64,000 nt of DNA from Cryptomeria japonica (Eukaryota > Streptophyta > Pinopsida > Cupressales > Cupressaceae), in NCBI RefSeq assembly GCF_030272615.1, contig NC_081406.1, positions 259,025,386-259,089,385 of the forward strand, in the 5' to 3' direction. The translations under genes and the position numbers were made by a program. The notes beneath the pieces are model-generated. The model made no database searches, had not been told where the DNA came from, and saw nothing but the letters and a program-made list of their open reading frames with translations. Below, piece after piece: positions 44,880-57,457 of the stretch. The number at the start of each line of letters is the position of its first letter. The first letter of the stretch is position 1.

Positions 44880-47760
44880 ACAAATGGTTCATAGAATAGT
44901 ACTCCAACAAATAGCCCTCCAGGGTATCCTCCTACCATTTATCATGAATATGCTCTTGTGATTCCCTTCAGCTAGGTGCTACTAGCCTATAGATTAGTCT
45001 TGATATCCCTAGGGCATCTGTCCACATGGCTGATACTAGGCCTATTATTGATTCAAATGATGGTATTGCTATACCTAGTGTAAATGTTTCATAGATACCT
45101 TTAGGGTATACAAGTATGGATACCACTTCCATGAACTTCAACACCTTTGTTGGTGCTAGTATGTGCTTTATAGGTGGTATTAGTGGTGGTTCAAGAGGTG
45201 GTACTGATAGTTGTGGCTTTGTTTCTCTGCCTCCACTGCCCTCGCCTAATAATTCAATGTTGAATACAATTATGCAAACTATGGGACAATTATAGCAGTA
45301 GCTTACTACTCTTGCATCTATTGCTATTTTAATCCTCTCTACTTTCTTATTATTCTCTCGGTCCTCTTGATTTGAGTATCTTGAACACAATCATGATAAC
45401 TCAATGATGAATGAATAGTACCAAACTGGTACTGAGAGGGGGGGTGAATCAGTATAGGCAAAAACACACTCTTAAACCAGTTTGTCAGCAGACACTATGC
45501 ATTGATAGACAAATAGTAACACCGGTCCTTAAACAGAGTACAACTGGCAAAACCCAGAATAACTGAGACAAGCATAAACCGGTTGACACTTATCTTCTCA
45601 TACAATCTACCACTTCATTTCCATTTCACCCTAATGTATGAACAAGTAATCTACCATCAAAGATATACATATAAGCAACTAGATCAACATGATTCACCGC
45701 TTGACAGAAAACAACATAGCATCACATGAAGAAGACATCACACATGACACATATTTTTCACGTGGAAACCCAACTGGAAAAAACCACAGTGGGGATGAAA
45801 ACCCACAAGCTTGTTTTTGAAATCTTTAGAAGTCCGCTCTGTTAGGAGTCTTGTCTGGTTAAAGATTGATACAATAGGTTCTATTAGGAACCAATCCTAT
45901 TAGGGATCACCTGGTTAAGGGATGGCTAGAATACCTAGTTAAGGGTTAAACCCTGTTAAAGGTTACCTTGTTAGAGGATTTCAAGAACTCAATGGTTTTG
46001 AGTCACCCTGTTAAAGGATTTACAGCAAGTCGGTTAAAGCTACCCTGTTAAGGGATTTCTCAACTGTTGACGTGGTTAGAGATCAACGGGTATTACAATG
46101 ATCTGGTAACAGCACTCAATGCCAATGTAGATCCGCTTAAGCTCCTCTTCACCTTCTGCACTTACACTCTGCAGGTATCACTTCTCTCCTCTGGTCTAGA
46201 AAGAATCACGTATCTCTTCTCTTGGATACACACACACAAATTTTGCCAACAACCTCAGAAAGAATCACAACATCGACCTTATAGGAAAACAGATAGGTCA
46301 ATAGCATAAACCCTAAACCCTAAACATGTTAGGTTAAGGAATTCAAATAGTTCAATCCTGACCGTTGAGCAAACTGCATTAAATGCAATAGTCTTAATCC
46401 AATCTCAAGACATTCTCCATCGTTCGTTTTCCACTGATTTCATGGTGGCTGATAACCCATCACACATTATCACCGTTTACAGACTTCGCACATTCCTTAG
46501 GTAGATAGGAACAATCTCCTTCATGCAAGATCCTTCACGCACACAAGGCTTACATGGAAACACGATTTGTTCTTCGTTATCATGCTAACTTATCACACAA
46601 AGTCACCAGTTGAGCCACATAGGCTTGAAGCACTTCAACTGGAAACCTTGAAGTTGAGACTACCAACCGGTAGTCATACAATGCTTACATGTGCTGGTTC
46701 CCATAACCATATGTTGGTTCACCCTGAACAAGCACACCGCTTCACTTTGGCAAAAAATTTGGTTCACAGGGTTATACCGGTTCTCTTCTCTTCATCATAT
46801 TGACATCAATGACAACACACAATGTCATTATGTCCTCATATTGGTTCACATAATGCCAACAAATCACCCCTCAAGGGGATGAATCATTAAAGTTTGATTG
46901 GTATAATGGTGAAGATGATCCTAATGTTCATATCAATTCTTTCATGACCATCTGCAATGACTATCACAACTTGGAATTTGTATTACTAAAGTTATTCTCC
47001 TAGTCCCATAAAGGAACTATGCTAGAATGGTATAGCTCATTGCCTAATTACTCTTCCAAGTTGGACCATTTGATCAACTTATGGATGCCTTCCACACACG
47101 GTTTTAGGTGAACATTAAAGCAAGGTCACTATAGCACACTTTGTTCACTACAAGCAAAACCCCATTGAAAGGATTACAAAGTTTATTTGCCACTACCAGT
47201 CAATCTATATAAATATTCCTTTTTCTCCTGGATAGTGATTTACAAAGAATTTTCATTGAAAATTTGCACTTGGAACTACGAGAGAAACCAACTCTTAATT
47301 GTTATTCAAACTTTGCCAATCTACGTTTAACACTCACTGACTATTAGCATATGATGACTCAGTTTGGGGAATCTTCTTTAATCTTTCCTGCTAACGCATT
47401 TCGAGGCACATATTCCATGGGAGGGTCTAAAAATAGTAAGGTTGTAGCAAAAATTATCACTGTCTCTTAGGCTACTAAGAGGTCCATGCAAAACCCACAG
47501 TGGAATCGGGTCTTTTCAAAGTTATCTGATTCTTATCTAAGCATAATGCAAAACCTATCAAAAGACAATCTTATATGATTAGACCACTACCCAAAAAAAT
47601 ACCATATCCTTGGTGGTATGTTGGTTCCAAATTCTTTTAGTATCACCATGTTCTTGGACATGATACCAAGTGTTATATTCATTTTCAACATTTAGTCCAA
47701 GATCATATAGATAACGGTGCTATCTAGGTTGTTGAATGTAAATAGAAGTCTAACAAGTTT
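44880..47760 (+). pseudogene. gag remnants of the decayed gypsy element, split by a solo LTR
   Basis: On the right side of the solo LTR the plus strand gives SLKFDWYNGEDDPNVHINSF, a common plant gypsy gag motif. Near 47610-47720 is a C/H cluster (YHHVLGHDTKCYIHFQHL, DHIDNGAI) of the Tat/Athila gag type. The N-terminal part before 45400 is weaker. The whole region is broken many times. Confidence 0.6.
45408..46861 (-). mobile_element. Copia-like solo LTR
   Basis: The 1454 bp segment reads on the minus strand TGTTGGCATTATGTGAACC ... CACCCCCCCTCTCAGTACC ... TATTCATTCA, giving TG...CA tips. The TGTTGGCATT start and the CCCCCCTCTCAGTACC run near the end are typical of plant Ty1/copia LTRs. It is flanked by AATGA (45403-45407) and AATCA (46862-46866), a target duplication with one mismatch. 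No internal coding region is present, so it is a solo LTR. It splits gag of the surrounding element. Confidence 0.65.
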
Positions 47761-49844
47761 ATTTTAAAACCAACAATGAGCTCCAAATCTACATCAACCC
47801 TTTCTTTCCTCATTCATCAAACTCATCTCTGCATCATCATATCTTGAGCCAAGTGGTTGCCCATTTGTTAACATGGTCCCGACCCCTAGCCAAAAGACAC
47901 AACTTTCGATGATGTCTTCTATTCTTGCAACTACACATAGTGTAGGCAAATGAAAGATGTCTATGTTGTCTAAGTATATAGTCTATCCTCCCTTCAATCT
48001 TTTGATCTTGGTCAATATCCTTTTTCCTACTTGGTACAGTAAAGGTAGGGGTTCACCTTGAACTCGCTCATAACCTTTGGCTCCTACATCACACTCTCCA
48101 ATGACACCCATTGTTCCTTCAACTACTCCTAAATATAGAAGAGGAAGGGAACTCGTAACTATGTTTGTAGGACCTATTTTAGTAACACCTACTTCTCCAT
48201 CGGTTGGGCCTTCTCCTTTTTTGACAATGGTTCTAAAGGCCTCTCCTATGGAGCATGATACCATTGAGCCTTCTTAGGTTTTTATACCCAGATCTTATTT
48301 ATGTGAGAACCAACTTGCATGTGAGCATAAGAATCATCAATGGATGATGGCCAACGAGAGTGAGGATAACTTGAAGGGTGTAGGTGAGTCATCGATCTCT
48401 ACCCCTGCTCTTGCTATTTTTGTGCATACTCCTAATCCTATTGCTTCTTCTACCTCTATGCATGCTCGATCTTTCATGTTTTTGTTGGAGCTTCTTTAGG
48501 GACTATTGATGAACCTCACCCCAAAAGGGTATAGGAATTTATTTCTCCCTCCTTTGAGCCACCCCTTATCATCATTGCTCTTGATGTTCGTCCATTCTCC
48601 TAGCAGCCTATTGACATGCGACATACACAGGTGGTGTCTAGTGCGACCTTATCAACTCTTCTTTATTTGAAGCCTCCTTCGCATCAGATCTTCTTAAGGT
48701 ACTCAAGCCCTCTATGATTGATCAAAGGCCTTCACCTCTGCAAAAACCTTGCCTCGTGCCTAAGTTTCATCATTGGAAGAAATCTTTTTTGACCTCTATT
48801 TCTATTTCTCTGTTTGTTTTGATGCTTGTTTCTCTATCTGTATCTTTTTGCATTGTTGAGAAGGGTCCACCTTCTTTGGAGTTTTTCTTCGCCCCTATTC
48901 CAAACATCAATGGCCTGACTCTTTCTTCACTACCTCAAGTCGAGTCACTTGCCTCTTTATTTTAGGGGCTTTTTTTTACCTTTAGAGGATATCCTAATGT
49001 TATCTATGATATTCACACGATCATTGACCTTGGTCTCTTAGGAACTTTTGGATGAGAATGTAGATGTTGCATCATCCTTGGCTCTTGCTACTGGTGTTGC
49101 ACCTGGTACTACCCTCACAATCGTCCCTCTAAGATTTTGGCCTCCCTCCCCATATGATCAATATTAGGAGGATGATGATCTGTTAATGAAAAACTTGTAG
49201 GATATTACCTCTATTGTCTTGTAGATTAGGGTGTGTCTGTTTATGTTCCTCCATATTTGTTTTATTTGTTTTGTACCCCTCACAAGAACACAAGATACTC
49301 CATTGGTTCTTGAAAACAAGGCATGGTGACTATCCATATTTTTGTGCTCCTTTAAAGGACCCAAGTCACTATGTTTATCTATCATAACTTTCTTCCATTT
49401 GTTAATCACCCTTCTTCTATTTGTTGTATCTTGATTTTTGACATTTAAGGATGATGCAAAGCATTGGTAGCATTTAGGCTCTCCTCCTTGTTGACCAATT
49501 TTTTTATTTTATCTTTATCTTTGTGTGCCTTCTTTAGATTTGCACACTTCAAAACCATGATGAGTAAGTCATATGCAGCCATATGCATTATTTAAATTCC
49601 ATTGTTGTGAGTAATTTTGATGCCAAATTATCAAATCTCTTTCTCTTTGTTTCTTGTTGATGTTGTGGGTCTTAAGTGTCATTTGTTGTAAGGTGGAATT
49701 TCACCAAAATATCTTGTTATGCTAAGCTAAGACAACATCTCTTCTCTTTATAATAACAAGTGTTCCATGCATACCATTGTAAGGGGTTGCTATCATATCT
49801 CTACATTTCTACATATTTGCATTTGCATCTTATATTATTTATCT
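47761..49844 (+). other. Noncoding or unrecognised region downstream of gag remnants
   Basis: The translations are rich in P, S and T (for example VGPILVTPTSPSVGPSP near 48150), and an 83-codon frame at 48714-48965 has a hydrophobic middle. None matches a family I know. It may be an extra or spacer region of the decayed element. Confidence 0.35.
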
Positions 49845-50040
49845 AATGATCTTATTATCTTTTGCCTTCGTGGGGAATAATCTACTTGATCTTATTATCT
49901 TTTTCCTTTGTGGCGGCTAATCTACTTGATCTTATTACATTTTGCCTTTGTGGGTGCCAATCCACTTGATCTTATTATCTATTATCTTTTTAGGAGCCAA
50001 TTCACTTGATCTTTTGACCTTTGTGGGGGCCAAACCACTA
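49845..50040. repeat. 40 bp tandem repeat, five copies
   Basis: CTTGATCTTATTATCTTTT recurs with a start every 40 bases (49885, 49925, 49965, 50005), each copy followed by GCCTTTGTGGGGGCCAATC-like sequence. The first copy is partial. Confidence 0.88.
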
Positions 50041-50280
50041 ATCAATCTATGATCACCCTGATCATGTAGTCAAACTAATTAATAATGAGTTTGCAAATTG
50101 AATTTCATTACATGTCTGAGTTGTCAATAGCCTTGTCTAGATTTTTAATAGAATGTTTAATTTGTAATACTATGTCAAGTCGATTTGCAACAAGAAGAAT
50201 GCCATAGTTATGTTTCTGTCTAAGAATCACTAAGTGAAAGAATAAATGGGGTCGATAGACTATAGGATCATATAGAATTG

Positions 50281-50435
50281 ATATGTATCATGTATTGTGA
50301 CAACTAATATGTCTTGTATCTATATCACGTATCATAACATTTGATATGGCTAAAATCTATATCATTCTTTGTAACAACCAATATGTCTAGAATCTATATC
50401 ATGTATTGTTAATAGCCAATAAAGCTAGAATGTAA
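50281..50435. repeat. About 38-41 bp tandem repeat, four diverged copies
   Basis: Each unit reads roughly ATATCATGTATTGTAACAAC then CAATATGTCTAGAATCT. The copies are irregular in length. No function inferred. Confidence 0.65.
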
Positions 50436-50560
50436 TCTTGGTCTGAAAAATGAATCATGGATTATGATAAATGTGTAAAGAAGACAAGATTAAAGGAGAC
50501 TATGCAAGTATGCATGTATGTTTAAAAATTCAAATACACACACATTTGCATTGTGCCAAT

Positions 50561-50565
50561 CATGG
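50561..50565. repeat. Target site duplication CATGG, left copy
   Basis: CATGG precedes the left LTR and is repeated exactly at 57453-57457. Confidence 0.85.
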
Positions 50566-51379
50566 TGTAACATCATAAAATTGTGACCCTTGCAATGTTG
50601 ATCGTGTTTTAGGTCCTCACCCTAGCAACTATATCTCCATACACAATTGGGACCCCTCTTGGCATCATTATTCTAGATCTCCTCTTGTTTCAGCCCTTGT
50701 GTCACCTTGTGACCCTATCCAGGCCCCAAAATAAATCAGGACAGGAGCATGGCACCCCTGTCCCCCTTGCACAGGGGCATGGCTCCAATGTCCTCCCTCT
50801 TTGGGTGGCCCTAAAATTGGTCCATTTGACCCTTGACCCTATTTTTTTGTTTGGGATTTAATTTCCCTTATATCAGCCTTTGGTAAGAGGAAAATTAACC
50901 CTCCAAGGCAAGTATAAAAGGGAATCTTGTCCTCTCATTTGCATAAGCAAAAATTAGGTAAACAAGCGAAAGGTCTCCATTATCGTCATCAAGCATTTAA
51001 GTGTTCAAGTCTTCAAGCATTCATCAAGCCTTCTTATTCTTCATATGTCTTCTTCACTCATCCATTGGAGAAACATTACAACATTCATTTGCAAGCCTGT
51101 GTGTGTTTTAGCATTTTGCCATGTTACATTCCATTTCATGCAATACTTGTGATTACATTCAACAAGTCAACTCTTCTACTTACAAAATAGGGAAAATTAC
51201 ATTCCAACACTTGCAATACACTTAGCATTCACATCTTATTTCCCTTGGATTTGGATCTAGTGGATTCAACCCCTCTTTTGAATGTAAAGTTCATTTTTGC
51301 ATTAAGTGAAAATCATCCTAGTGGTTTCCTTTCTCTCTCCTAGGTGGGGAACCACTAGGATCCAGTTTTCCACTTTACA
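50566..51379 (+). repeat. 5' LTR of the gag-only element
   Basis: Begins TGTAACATCATAAAATTG and ends TTCCACTTTACA. A TATAAAAG box lies at 50913-50920. The promoter box and primer site agree on plus orientation. Confidence 0.85.
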
Positions 51380-51382
51380 TTT

Positions 51383-51400
51383 TGGTGAACCCGACATCTT
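51383..51400 (+). other. Primer binding site of the gag-only element
   Basis: TGGTGAACCCGACATCTT starts three bases after the 5' LTR and begins with TGG as primer sites do. Confidence 0.7.
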
Positions 51401-52030
51401 ACATATTAATTTTGATTCTTATTATTAGATCTGAATAATTGTAATTTGAATTTCAAATTTTCATTTCCAAGTTTGATCTTTTTGCAAATTTTAGAGGTTA
51501 ATTGCATAGAAACCCTAATTTTTCATTTTGAGGAAATTAAGCTTGTGAAGTATAGCATTTTAGTTGCTTGTTTTAGATCTGATTTCTATTTCACAATTGT
51601 AATTTAAATCTATCTTTTCATTCAAAAAGTTAAGTGGTTAAACAATACAACCCTAATTTTTAAGAATCTCCTATTTCAACCTTTGATTGCTAATTTGATC
51701 TATCTAGATATCTCCAAATCAGCTATTTTTTTGGATTCTGCAATAAAATCATAGTTTCTATCATCCTTGAAAATTTCAAAAAAAGTTGGTCGGACCATGC
51801 ATAACTTACACACGACCTCTAGCTTTTTCTCAAAATTTCGAGAGTCGAAAGTGACTACATTTTTCTTCTTAAATCCATGAAATTGGCATACTTTTATCAA
51901 TTGTAACACCTCTTAAGGTAAAAAAAATTCAAATTTCTACACTCTCAACTTTTAAATTAATATTCATAAAAAGGTCCTAATTTTAGATCTTCTTTTTCAG
52001 CAAATTAAGATTGTAATTAAGAGAGTTTCA

Positions 52031-53283
52031 ATGGCAATCAATGGATTAGATTTATTTTCTATGTCACATATGATTATGTTGGTTTTAACATATATTTATT
52101 ACAATCATGTGTTGGATAATGGCTTCTTTCGCTTCATGTTGCTTCTTTTCATTCATAGCACTTGGTCATATTGTGTTGTTAGGATTTCAAAGTTATTTCC
52201 TTCTCAATTTGATCTCAAAGATTTCATGTATCATTTATCCTGTATTAGGGTGATGTTATTAACAAAATGGATTTCATATGTTAATCACCTTAAGGCTTTC
52301 GTAGATCCCAATCTTAGAGATCCTAATCCTTGTACCTCTCCTAGGGTATCTTGTATGCATGATATGAGAACTAATTCTTCAACCAATGATCTTTTAAAAG
52401 AGAGCAAGCATTGGAAAGCAACATGGGCCCATCTTCTTCTCATACATATACCCTTGAGCAAGGAGGGCAAAATCAAAATATTAACATTCTTACATCCTTG
52501 GACCCTCCTTATTCTCCTAGGACCTATCTTCAACATCAAGATATATGTGGAGAGGATGATGTTATGAATTTTCTTAACGATATTTCTCCTCACATAGAAA
52601 TAAGTAAAAATGAGCCTTTAGATGATGAAGATGTTCATTCCCAATCTCCCGAAAAGGATAAGCATAATGAAACAAAGGAGAGTATCCCTTCACATAATAT
52701 TCATTCTTCATCTACAAATCCTTTATTCCCCCTTACACATCATGATCCTATTCCCCCACCTAGTCATTTGTAACATTATTATAGTCGTGGAATTCATATA
52801 ATAACAAAACAGGGTTTTAGAGGACAAGGACTTGGGAATTTTAAACAAGGAATTCATGTCCCTATAAACCCTCCCACACAACTTACTACAGAAGTCCTAG
52901 GAAATGAGACTCATCTCCCCATGGATGAACTCCTTAGGCTACAAAATTTTCAAAATCATCTCCAAAGACAACAAATCATAAGAGCCTGCAAGAATGCTTC
53001 TTCTTCAAAACGTCTTTTTTGCTCATTTCATAAAACCCATGATCACAATGCCAATGATTGCCTTCATTTTCAAAAATCTATTCAAGAAGGCATAGATAAT
53101 GGAAAAATTAGAATTGTGGATAATGATCCTTCTTCTTCTAACATTTTTTCTCCTCCATGTCAGGAAGACAAATTAAAACATATTTATCATCCTGAAAGAC
53201 TAGCTACAAGAATCTATTGGAGATTGAAATATGATAAGAACATTTCCTTTCCTCCTAAAAAGCAGAACAACAATCTTGAGTAA
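52031..53283 (+). pseudogene. gag-like frames of the gag-only element
   Basis: A frame near 52921-53283 carries MDELLRLQNFQNHLQRQQ, then a C/H cluster (FCSFHKTHDHNANDCLHF) and QKSIQEGIDNGKI, the Tat/Athila-type gag nucleocapsid pattern. An upstream frame (52411-52773) is acidic and rich in H, N and P. The part near 52031 is hydrophobic and not clearly gag. The region is broken. Confidence 0.65.
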
Positions 53284-54829
53284 GTGAAAGGTGATGAATA
53301 TTGTATTTTTCATGATTCATATTCACATTCTCTTGGAAAATGTCATGCATTTAAGCAATTTATTCAAAAGCAATATGATCTTGCACTAATTTGTCTTACA
53401 ATAGATCTAGTTGTATTTCTTGGTAAAAACATAGTACCTTAGAACTTCTTTTCTCTTCATATTTCTCTTCACCCTATGGCATAAGTAGACAACTTAATCG
53501 AGGGATCTTTATCATTTGTGGTGGTGTTATTTCAATTTTAAATACCTTGGGGTAGCAATATGAAGGTCACTTTCCTTCTTCTTTCTATGGATTTATCTCT
53601 CTCTTTGTGCATTATTTGTTATTATATCTCCTTTCTTGCATAAAGTTATTCTTATTTGAACATATAATTGCTCCTTGGTTTTCCTCTTTGCTTGGAGAGG
53701 AGCATCTTTAATGAGTAATCCACTTCTTCTCTTGCCTTCATTCTCTTGGAAAACTTACCTCTTCTATGGTTTTAGTTATTCACAAGTATGATGTGCCCCC
53801 TAGCATAAAGTGATCTCTTGTGAAGTACATGTCCCTTCCTTGAGAGAATTTGTTCCATTAGGAAGGGATATTGCTTGAAAATAATAACCATTAGAAGATG
53901 TGTAACGCTTCTCCTTGTTCTTCTCACTTGGGGGCCAAGGATTTCACTCATTTATTTTTCTTTATATCTCATTTATCATTATTTCTCTTAGGGGCTGCAT
54001 TTTTCATATGTGATTATCATTTCTTACAATGGTATGTTCTTATGACTAATCCCCCTTGGGGGATATTTCATGCTCTTTCTCTCTTCTCTTAGAAGATTAC
54101 CACTTCTTGAGACTTGTATTTTACATATACTAGTGTCTTTTCTTGCATGCGTTTATTGTGCAATTTCTTATGTTTAATCTCTCTCTAGAATATTGTGTAA
54201 GCTCTTCTCATTGTCCCTATACTTGGGGGGCAATGATCTCTCTCTCTCTCTCTAAGGATCCACACTTTATTATGTTGTGGATGGTGAGAGTTTTATTACT
54301 TGATGAAATTTTTGTTGTTTTCTCAAGGGTTCTCTCTTATAAAAGAGGTGTAAGTCCTTGAATATAACCTCTTCACACTTGGTAATGTACATCTATAATG
54401 AATTCACCCATCCCCATTGGGATAAAAGTGATTCATCCTTCATCAAGAATCCCTTTAACCTAGCAATAGGAGGAAAGATTGAATTCTTGTTCTCTTTTGC
54501 GCTTCATTCTAGAAGATGTTATATTTGTCTAAGACAACTCCTCTTGTAGGTAGATGTCTTTTGAGAAAATATCTCTTCCCCTCTGAGGATCTCCTTTACA
54601 CTTATAGCAAGATGTCTCTTTTCAACTATCTTATCCTTGCTTGAAGAGTATTCCATCTCCTACTTGGATTTATGATGTTGTTGTATGTTGGATATATTCT
54701 TGGTGTTGAAGGAAGGTATCCTTGTTCTACTTTCCTTAAGATATCAACATTGAACTAGATTGACATCTTAAGGGGGGGCACCCACACTACTCCTTTTGTA
54801 TTATATTTCTCTCGCACATTGTATCTTTT
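53284..54829 (+). other. Noncoding interior of the gag-only element
   Basis: C/T-rich DNA with many CTTCTCTT-like words and no recognisable domain. The usual pol position is empty. Confidence 0.5.
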
Positions 54830-55222
54830 ATATAGTGGGTCATTCTAGGAACTAGAGGGTATCCTTTTAGAGAGAGATGTCACCACTTTTTCTCCTATAT
54901 GGTGGGTCATTCTCAAAACTAGAGGACAACCTCTTAGAGTGAGATATCGTTGCTTTTCTCTTATACAGTGGGTCATTCTTGAAACCAGAGGGAAATGTCT
55001 TAGAGAGACATTTTTCCACTTTTTTCTCTTATACAGTGGGTCATTCTTAGAACCAAAATGTAGCCTCTTAGAGAGATATGTTGCCACTTTTCTCTTATAC
55101 AATGGGTCATTCTCAGAACCAGAGGGAAGCCTCTTAGAGTGAGATGTCACCACTTTTCTCTTATGCAGGGTGATTATTCTTGGAACCAAAGCATAGTCTC
55201 TTAGAGAGAGATGTCATGCCTT
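54830..55222. repeat. Tandem repeat, about 67 bp unit, six copies
   Basis: Each unit reads about GTGGGTCATTCTCAGAACC, AGAGGGAAGCCTCTTAGAG, AGAGATGTCACCACTTTTCT then CTTATACA. Unit starts lie near 54835, 54902, 54968, 55036, 55101 and 55168. A short inverted repeat (CTCT...AGAG) within each unit could form a hairpin. Confidence 0.88.
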
Positions 55223-55277
55223 TCTTGATATTTGCACTATACATCTTATACAGGTTGTAGCATACTCGAGAATAGAC

Positions 55278-55893
55278 TCCTATGACGATCTTTAAACCTC
55301 ACTTTCATACACGTGCACGAGGTTGAGTGGAACTAACGGTGTTCTCACTCTCCTCCCTTGCATGGATCACCTAGATAGAATCTAGGGGCTAGTTTTCTAT
55401 GTCCTTTTTTCTCTATGGATCACCTAGTTCTAGGGGTGAGATGTCCATGGTTCCTTTTGTTTTCCTTTCTTATCATGGATCACCAAAGTGTGTATTCATG
55501 TTCTCTCTCTTCTTCCTCTCATGAACTCATAGTTTTACTATTGATGATTCATGGATGATGTCAAATTTTCTCTTTTATGTGATAGAGTCCTATGAGGTGC
55601 TTCAAACCTCACTTGCACACACGTACACGAGGTTGAGTGGAACTAACATTGTTATCATTCTCCTCCCTTGCATGGATCACCTAGACAAAATCTAGGGGCT
55701 AGTTTTCCATGTCCTATTTTCTCCATGCATCACCTAATTCTAGGGGTGAGATGTCCATGGTTTGTTTTGTTCTCCTTTCTTCTCATGGATCACCAAAGTG
55801 TGTATTCATGATCTCTCTCTTCTTCCTCTCATGAACTCATAGTTTTACTATTGATGGTTCATACATGATGCCAACTTTTCTCTTTTATGTGAT
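55278..55893. repeat. 310 bp tandem duplication
   Basis: Two adjacent copies (55278-55587 and 55588-55893) begin TCCTATGA and share CACGAGGTTGAGTGGAACTA and ATGGATCACCTAGA. They are about 90 percent alike by eye. Within each copy ATGGATCACC recurs three times. Confidence 0.88.
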
Positions 55894-56212
55894 TATTGGT
55901 GTTTATGTGATGGAATTTCTCTTTGTGTTTCAATTAGTTGATTGAGACATTTGAGTATCCAAGAATCTTCAGCTAGTTGATTTGTGGTCTTATGTTTTTT
56001 TTTTGTCATGTGTCTTTTGTGCTTTGTCTTGTTTTGTTTGTCTTGCATTCTCTTGCATATTTTTGAGTGAGTTCAGATCCTAAGATTGGGGGATTTGTTC
56101 CTCAAGATTTGTGATGTCTTATACTCCTTGCGGTATTACTCCACATCTCTCATCTTCATCTTTATCATTCTTCTACTTTACTGGCAGTATTGGCATAATA
56201 CATACTCCTCCT
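55894..56212. other. Noncoding tail of the gag-only element before the polypurine tract
   Basis: T-rich spacer without ORF or repeat. It ends at the purine run at 56213-56227. Confidence 0.5.
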
Positions 56213-56227
56213 AAAGTGGGGGCAAAA
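56213..56227 (+). other. Polypurine tract of the gag-only element
   Basis: AAAGTGGGGGCAAAA directly precedes the 3' LTR. The same purine pattern occurs next to the Tat element's 3' LTR on the minus strand. Confidence 0.8.
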
Positions 56228-57452
56228 TGTAGGTCATAAAATTGTGACCCTTGCAATTTTGACCGTGTTTTAGGTCCTCACCCTAATGACTATACCTCCC
56301 TACACAATTAGGATCCCTCTCTACATCACTCTTCTATATCTCCTCCTGTTTCAGCCCTTGTGTCACCTTGTGACCCTGTCCAGGCCCCAAAATAGGATAG
56401 GATAGGGGCATGGAACTCCTTTCCCCCTTGGACAAGGGTGTGATGCCCCTGACCTCCCTCTTTGGGTGGCCCTAAAATGGGTCCATCTGAGCCTTGGCCC
56501 CAATTTTCTCTTTGGGATTCAATTTCCCCTATGTCGACCTTTGGTAAGAGGAAACTTAACCCTCCAAGGTGATTATAAAAGGGAATCTTGTCCGATAATT
56601 TGCAGAAGAAAAATTTAGGTAAACAAGAATAAGGTCTCCATTATAGTCATCAAGAATTCAAGTGTTCAAGTCTTTAAGCATTCATCAAGCCTTCTTCTTC
56701 TTTATATGTCTTCTTCACTCATCCATTGGAGCAACATTACAACATTCATTTGCAAGAATGTGTGTGTGTTAGGGTTTTGTCATGTTACATGCCATTTCAT
56801 ACAATACTTATGATTACATTCAAGAAACAAAGCAACCATCATCAATGAATTGTAGATCTACAAGGTATACATTTCCATTATTCACATTTAAGCATTTGCA
56901 ATTACTTTATTTCAAAGGTTGATTCCTCAACTAGGGTTTAACTAAGGTAAACCCCTATCCACAACCCTTCTTCCCTTATTTTTTGTGTGCAAGTTGTAAG
57001 TGTGTGGCTGTAATTACAAATTTAGGCTTCACTTGCAGAGATGGAAAAACCCTTTTCGACTTGCGAGATTTTCGGAGGACCATGTGCAACTTATACACAG
57101 TCCCAATGATTTTTCTCCAAATCTATAGGGCAAGTCCATATCATTATAAATACCTCAGATCCAAAGTTAGAGCGCAATCCTGAATCAGTAGCTCCTTATT
57201 TCACCCATTTTGCCTTCATTTTCTACATAGTCAACAAGTCAACTCTTCTACTTACAAAATAGGGCAAATTACATTTCAACACATGCAATCCACTTAACAT
57301 TCACATCCTTATTTTCCTTGTATTTGGATCTAATGGATTCAAACCCTCTTTTGAATGTAAAGTTCTTTTTTGCATGAAGTGAAAATCATCCTAGTTGTTT
57401 CCTATCTCTCTCCTAGGTAGGGAACCCGTAGGATCCAATTTTCCACTTTACA
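56228..57452 (+). repeat. 3' LTR of the gag-only element
   Basis: Begins TGTAGGTCATAAAATTG and ends TTCCACTTTACA. A TATAAAA box lies at 56574-56580. At 1225 bp it is about 410 bp longer than its partner. Confidence 0.85.
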
Positions 57453-57457
57453 CATGG
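57453..57457. repeat. Target site duplication CATGG, right copy
   Basis: Exact match to 50561-50565. Confidence 0.85.

Larger units (their letters stand above)
43454..49190 (+). mobile_element. Decayed Ty3/gypsy-type element with 5' LTR and gag remnants
   Basis: A probable 5' LTR (43454-44604) begins TGTCGTAAATTGCACCCC and is followed by TTTTAGTGAACCTGCATG, which resembles the primer region of the element at 50566 (TTTTGGTGAACCCGACAT). Gag-like frames follow (44880-47760), interrupted by a copia-like solo LTR. Downstream DNA is P/S/T-rich in translation but has no pol motif I can recognise, and I did not find a 3' LTR, so the right end is arbitrary. The element is heavily broken. Confidence 0.5.
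50566..57452 (+). mobile_element. Gag-only (pol-less) LTR retrotransposon with internal tandem repeats
   Basis: The LTRs (50566-51379 and 56228-57452) share TCATAAAATTGTGACCCTTG, TATAAAAGGGAATCTTGT and CCACTTTACA ends. A primer site follows the left LTR, a polypurine tract precedes the right one, and CATGG flanks the whole. The internal 4.85 kb holds gag-like frames and tandem repeats but no RT, RNase H or integrase motif, so it is a non-autonomous, LARD-like gypsy relative. The two LTRs differ in length (814 and 1225 bp). Gag is broken. Confidence 0.82.

Noticed and set aside
44968-45390. 140-codon minus-strand frame as a gene
   Set aside because: It has no family resemblance and overlaps weak plus-strand gag remnants; likely a shadow frame.
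48714-48965. Small membrane protein gene
   Set aside because: One 83-codon frame with a hydrophobic run in degenerate repeat DNA, with no promoter or homology evidence.
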